DNA of 7,658 nucleotides. Origin: Acidobacteriota bacterium (GTDB lineage: Bacteria; Acidobacteriota; Terriglobia; Bryobacterales; Bryobacteraceae). The stretch lies in the NCBI GenBank assembly GCA_947505565.1, contig CANNLB010000093.1, positions 1 to 7,658 of the forward strand, written 5' to 3'. A model generated the notes under the pieces. The model was not told the origin of the DNA and did no database searches. It saw only the letters and a list, made by a program, of their open reading frames with translations. The translations under genes were made by a program, and so were the position numbers. Shown here piece by piece: positions 7,432 to 7,658 of the stretch. Numbering within the stretch: the stretch's first letter is position 1; each line of letters begins with the position of its first letter.

Positions 7432-7658
7432 ATGAACTTGATCGAAGCCATCGGCAATACGCCGCTCTTCCGGCTCGACCGTCTCACTTCTCATCTTCCG
7501 GGCATTGAACTCTACGGCAAAGCCGAATTCGCCAACCCGGGCGGTAGCGTCAAGGATCGTCCGGCCCTGAGCATGATTTTGGACGGCGAACGCCGGGGGC
7601 TGCTGACGCCGGACAAGATCATTCTCGATTCGACGTCCGGGAATACCGGCATCGCGTA
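7432..7658 (+). CDS. Cysteine synthase family PLP-dependent enzyme, N-terminal part (3' end outside window)
   Basis: The first 75 codons of a fold-type II PLP enzyme of the cysteine synthase (CysK/CysM) family, which makes L-cysteine in the cytoplasm from sulfide and O-acetylserine or O-phosphoserine. Visible family landmarks: IGNTPLFRL at residues 7-15 near the N-terminus; NPGGSVKDR at 35-43, where Lys41 is the expected Schiff-base lysine; and TSGNTG at 68-73, the loop that binds substrate, with Asn71 the expected PLP O3' partner. Spacing between these motifs matches full-length family members, so the N-terminus is complete and the ATG at 7432 is right. Family members are usually about 300-330 residues, so roughly three quarters is missing. 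The GSVKDRPA form resembles CysM-type sequences as much as CysK; a cystathionine beta-synthase cannot be excluded from this fragment. It is divergent from the minus-strand cluster and probably functionally unrelated. Confidence 0.93.
   Translation, partial: MNLIEAIGNTPLFRLDRLTSHLPGIELYGKAEFANPGGSVKDRPALSMILDGERRGLLTPDKIILDSTSGNTGIA

Noticed and set aside
1..7658. SusC/SusD polysaccharide utilisation locus, mobile element, CRISPR or RNA genes
   Set aside because: No SusD, glycoside hydrolase, sigma/anti-sigma pair, transposase, integrase, spaced direct repeats or tRNA/rRNA-like sequence was found on either strand.

Overview
The window looks like a stretch of an Acidobacteriota chromosome, probably from the Solibacter/Bryobacter-like lineage. 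This is inferred, not measured. The grounds are high GC, a very large Oar-type TonB-dependent receptor with an N-terminal carboxypeptidase-regulatory domain, a secreted YncE-propeller/phosphoesterase fusion, and a CRTAC1-type FG-GAP/ASPIC protein. All three are families typical of soil acidobacteria. There are no RNA genes, CRISPR arrays, insertion sequences or integrase signals, so it reads as ordinary chromosomal sequence.

Layout: three genes lie head to tail on the minus strand. In transcription order they are (1) a two-domain exported protein, YncE-like beta-propeller plus PF04185-type phosphoesterase, 7340 to 4895; (2) a 1076-residue TonB-dependent receptor, 4873 to 1643; (3) a CRTAC1/ASPIC-UnbV FG-GAP protein, 1621 to beyond the left edge. 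The first gene is interrupted as sequenced: its N-terminal propeller and C-terminal phosphoesterase lie in two frames that join only with a +1 shift at a GC-rich hairpin flanked by G5 and C5 runs (6687-6705). On the other side of a 91-bp divergent intergenic region, the plus strand carries the first 75 codons of a PLP-dependent cysteine synthase (CysK/CysM family), cut by the right edge.

The two internal gene boundaries share an odd geometry. Both spacers are exactly 21 nt and contain no in-frame stop, and all three genes are in one reading frame, so each pair is separated by a single stop codon. The second spacer was made by a perfect 14-bp tandem duplication that copied the receptor's stop codon. 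No start in the window has a clear Shine-Dalgarno. Three of the four have a TANNNT hexamer 6-7 nt upstream of the ATG, the arrangement expected for leaderless transcripts.

Working together (inference): all three minus-strand proteins appear to be exported. A secreted phosphoesterase could release a substrate, the TonB receptor could import it or something related, and the calcium-binding-type FG-GAP protein could act as a surface partner in place of a SusD-type lipoprotein, none of which is visible. The substrate cannot be read from the sequence. The cysteine synthase is a separate housekeeping gene.
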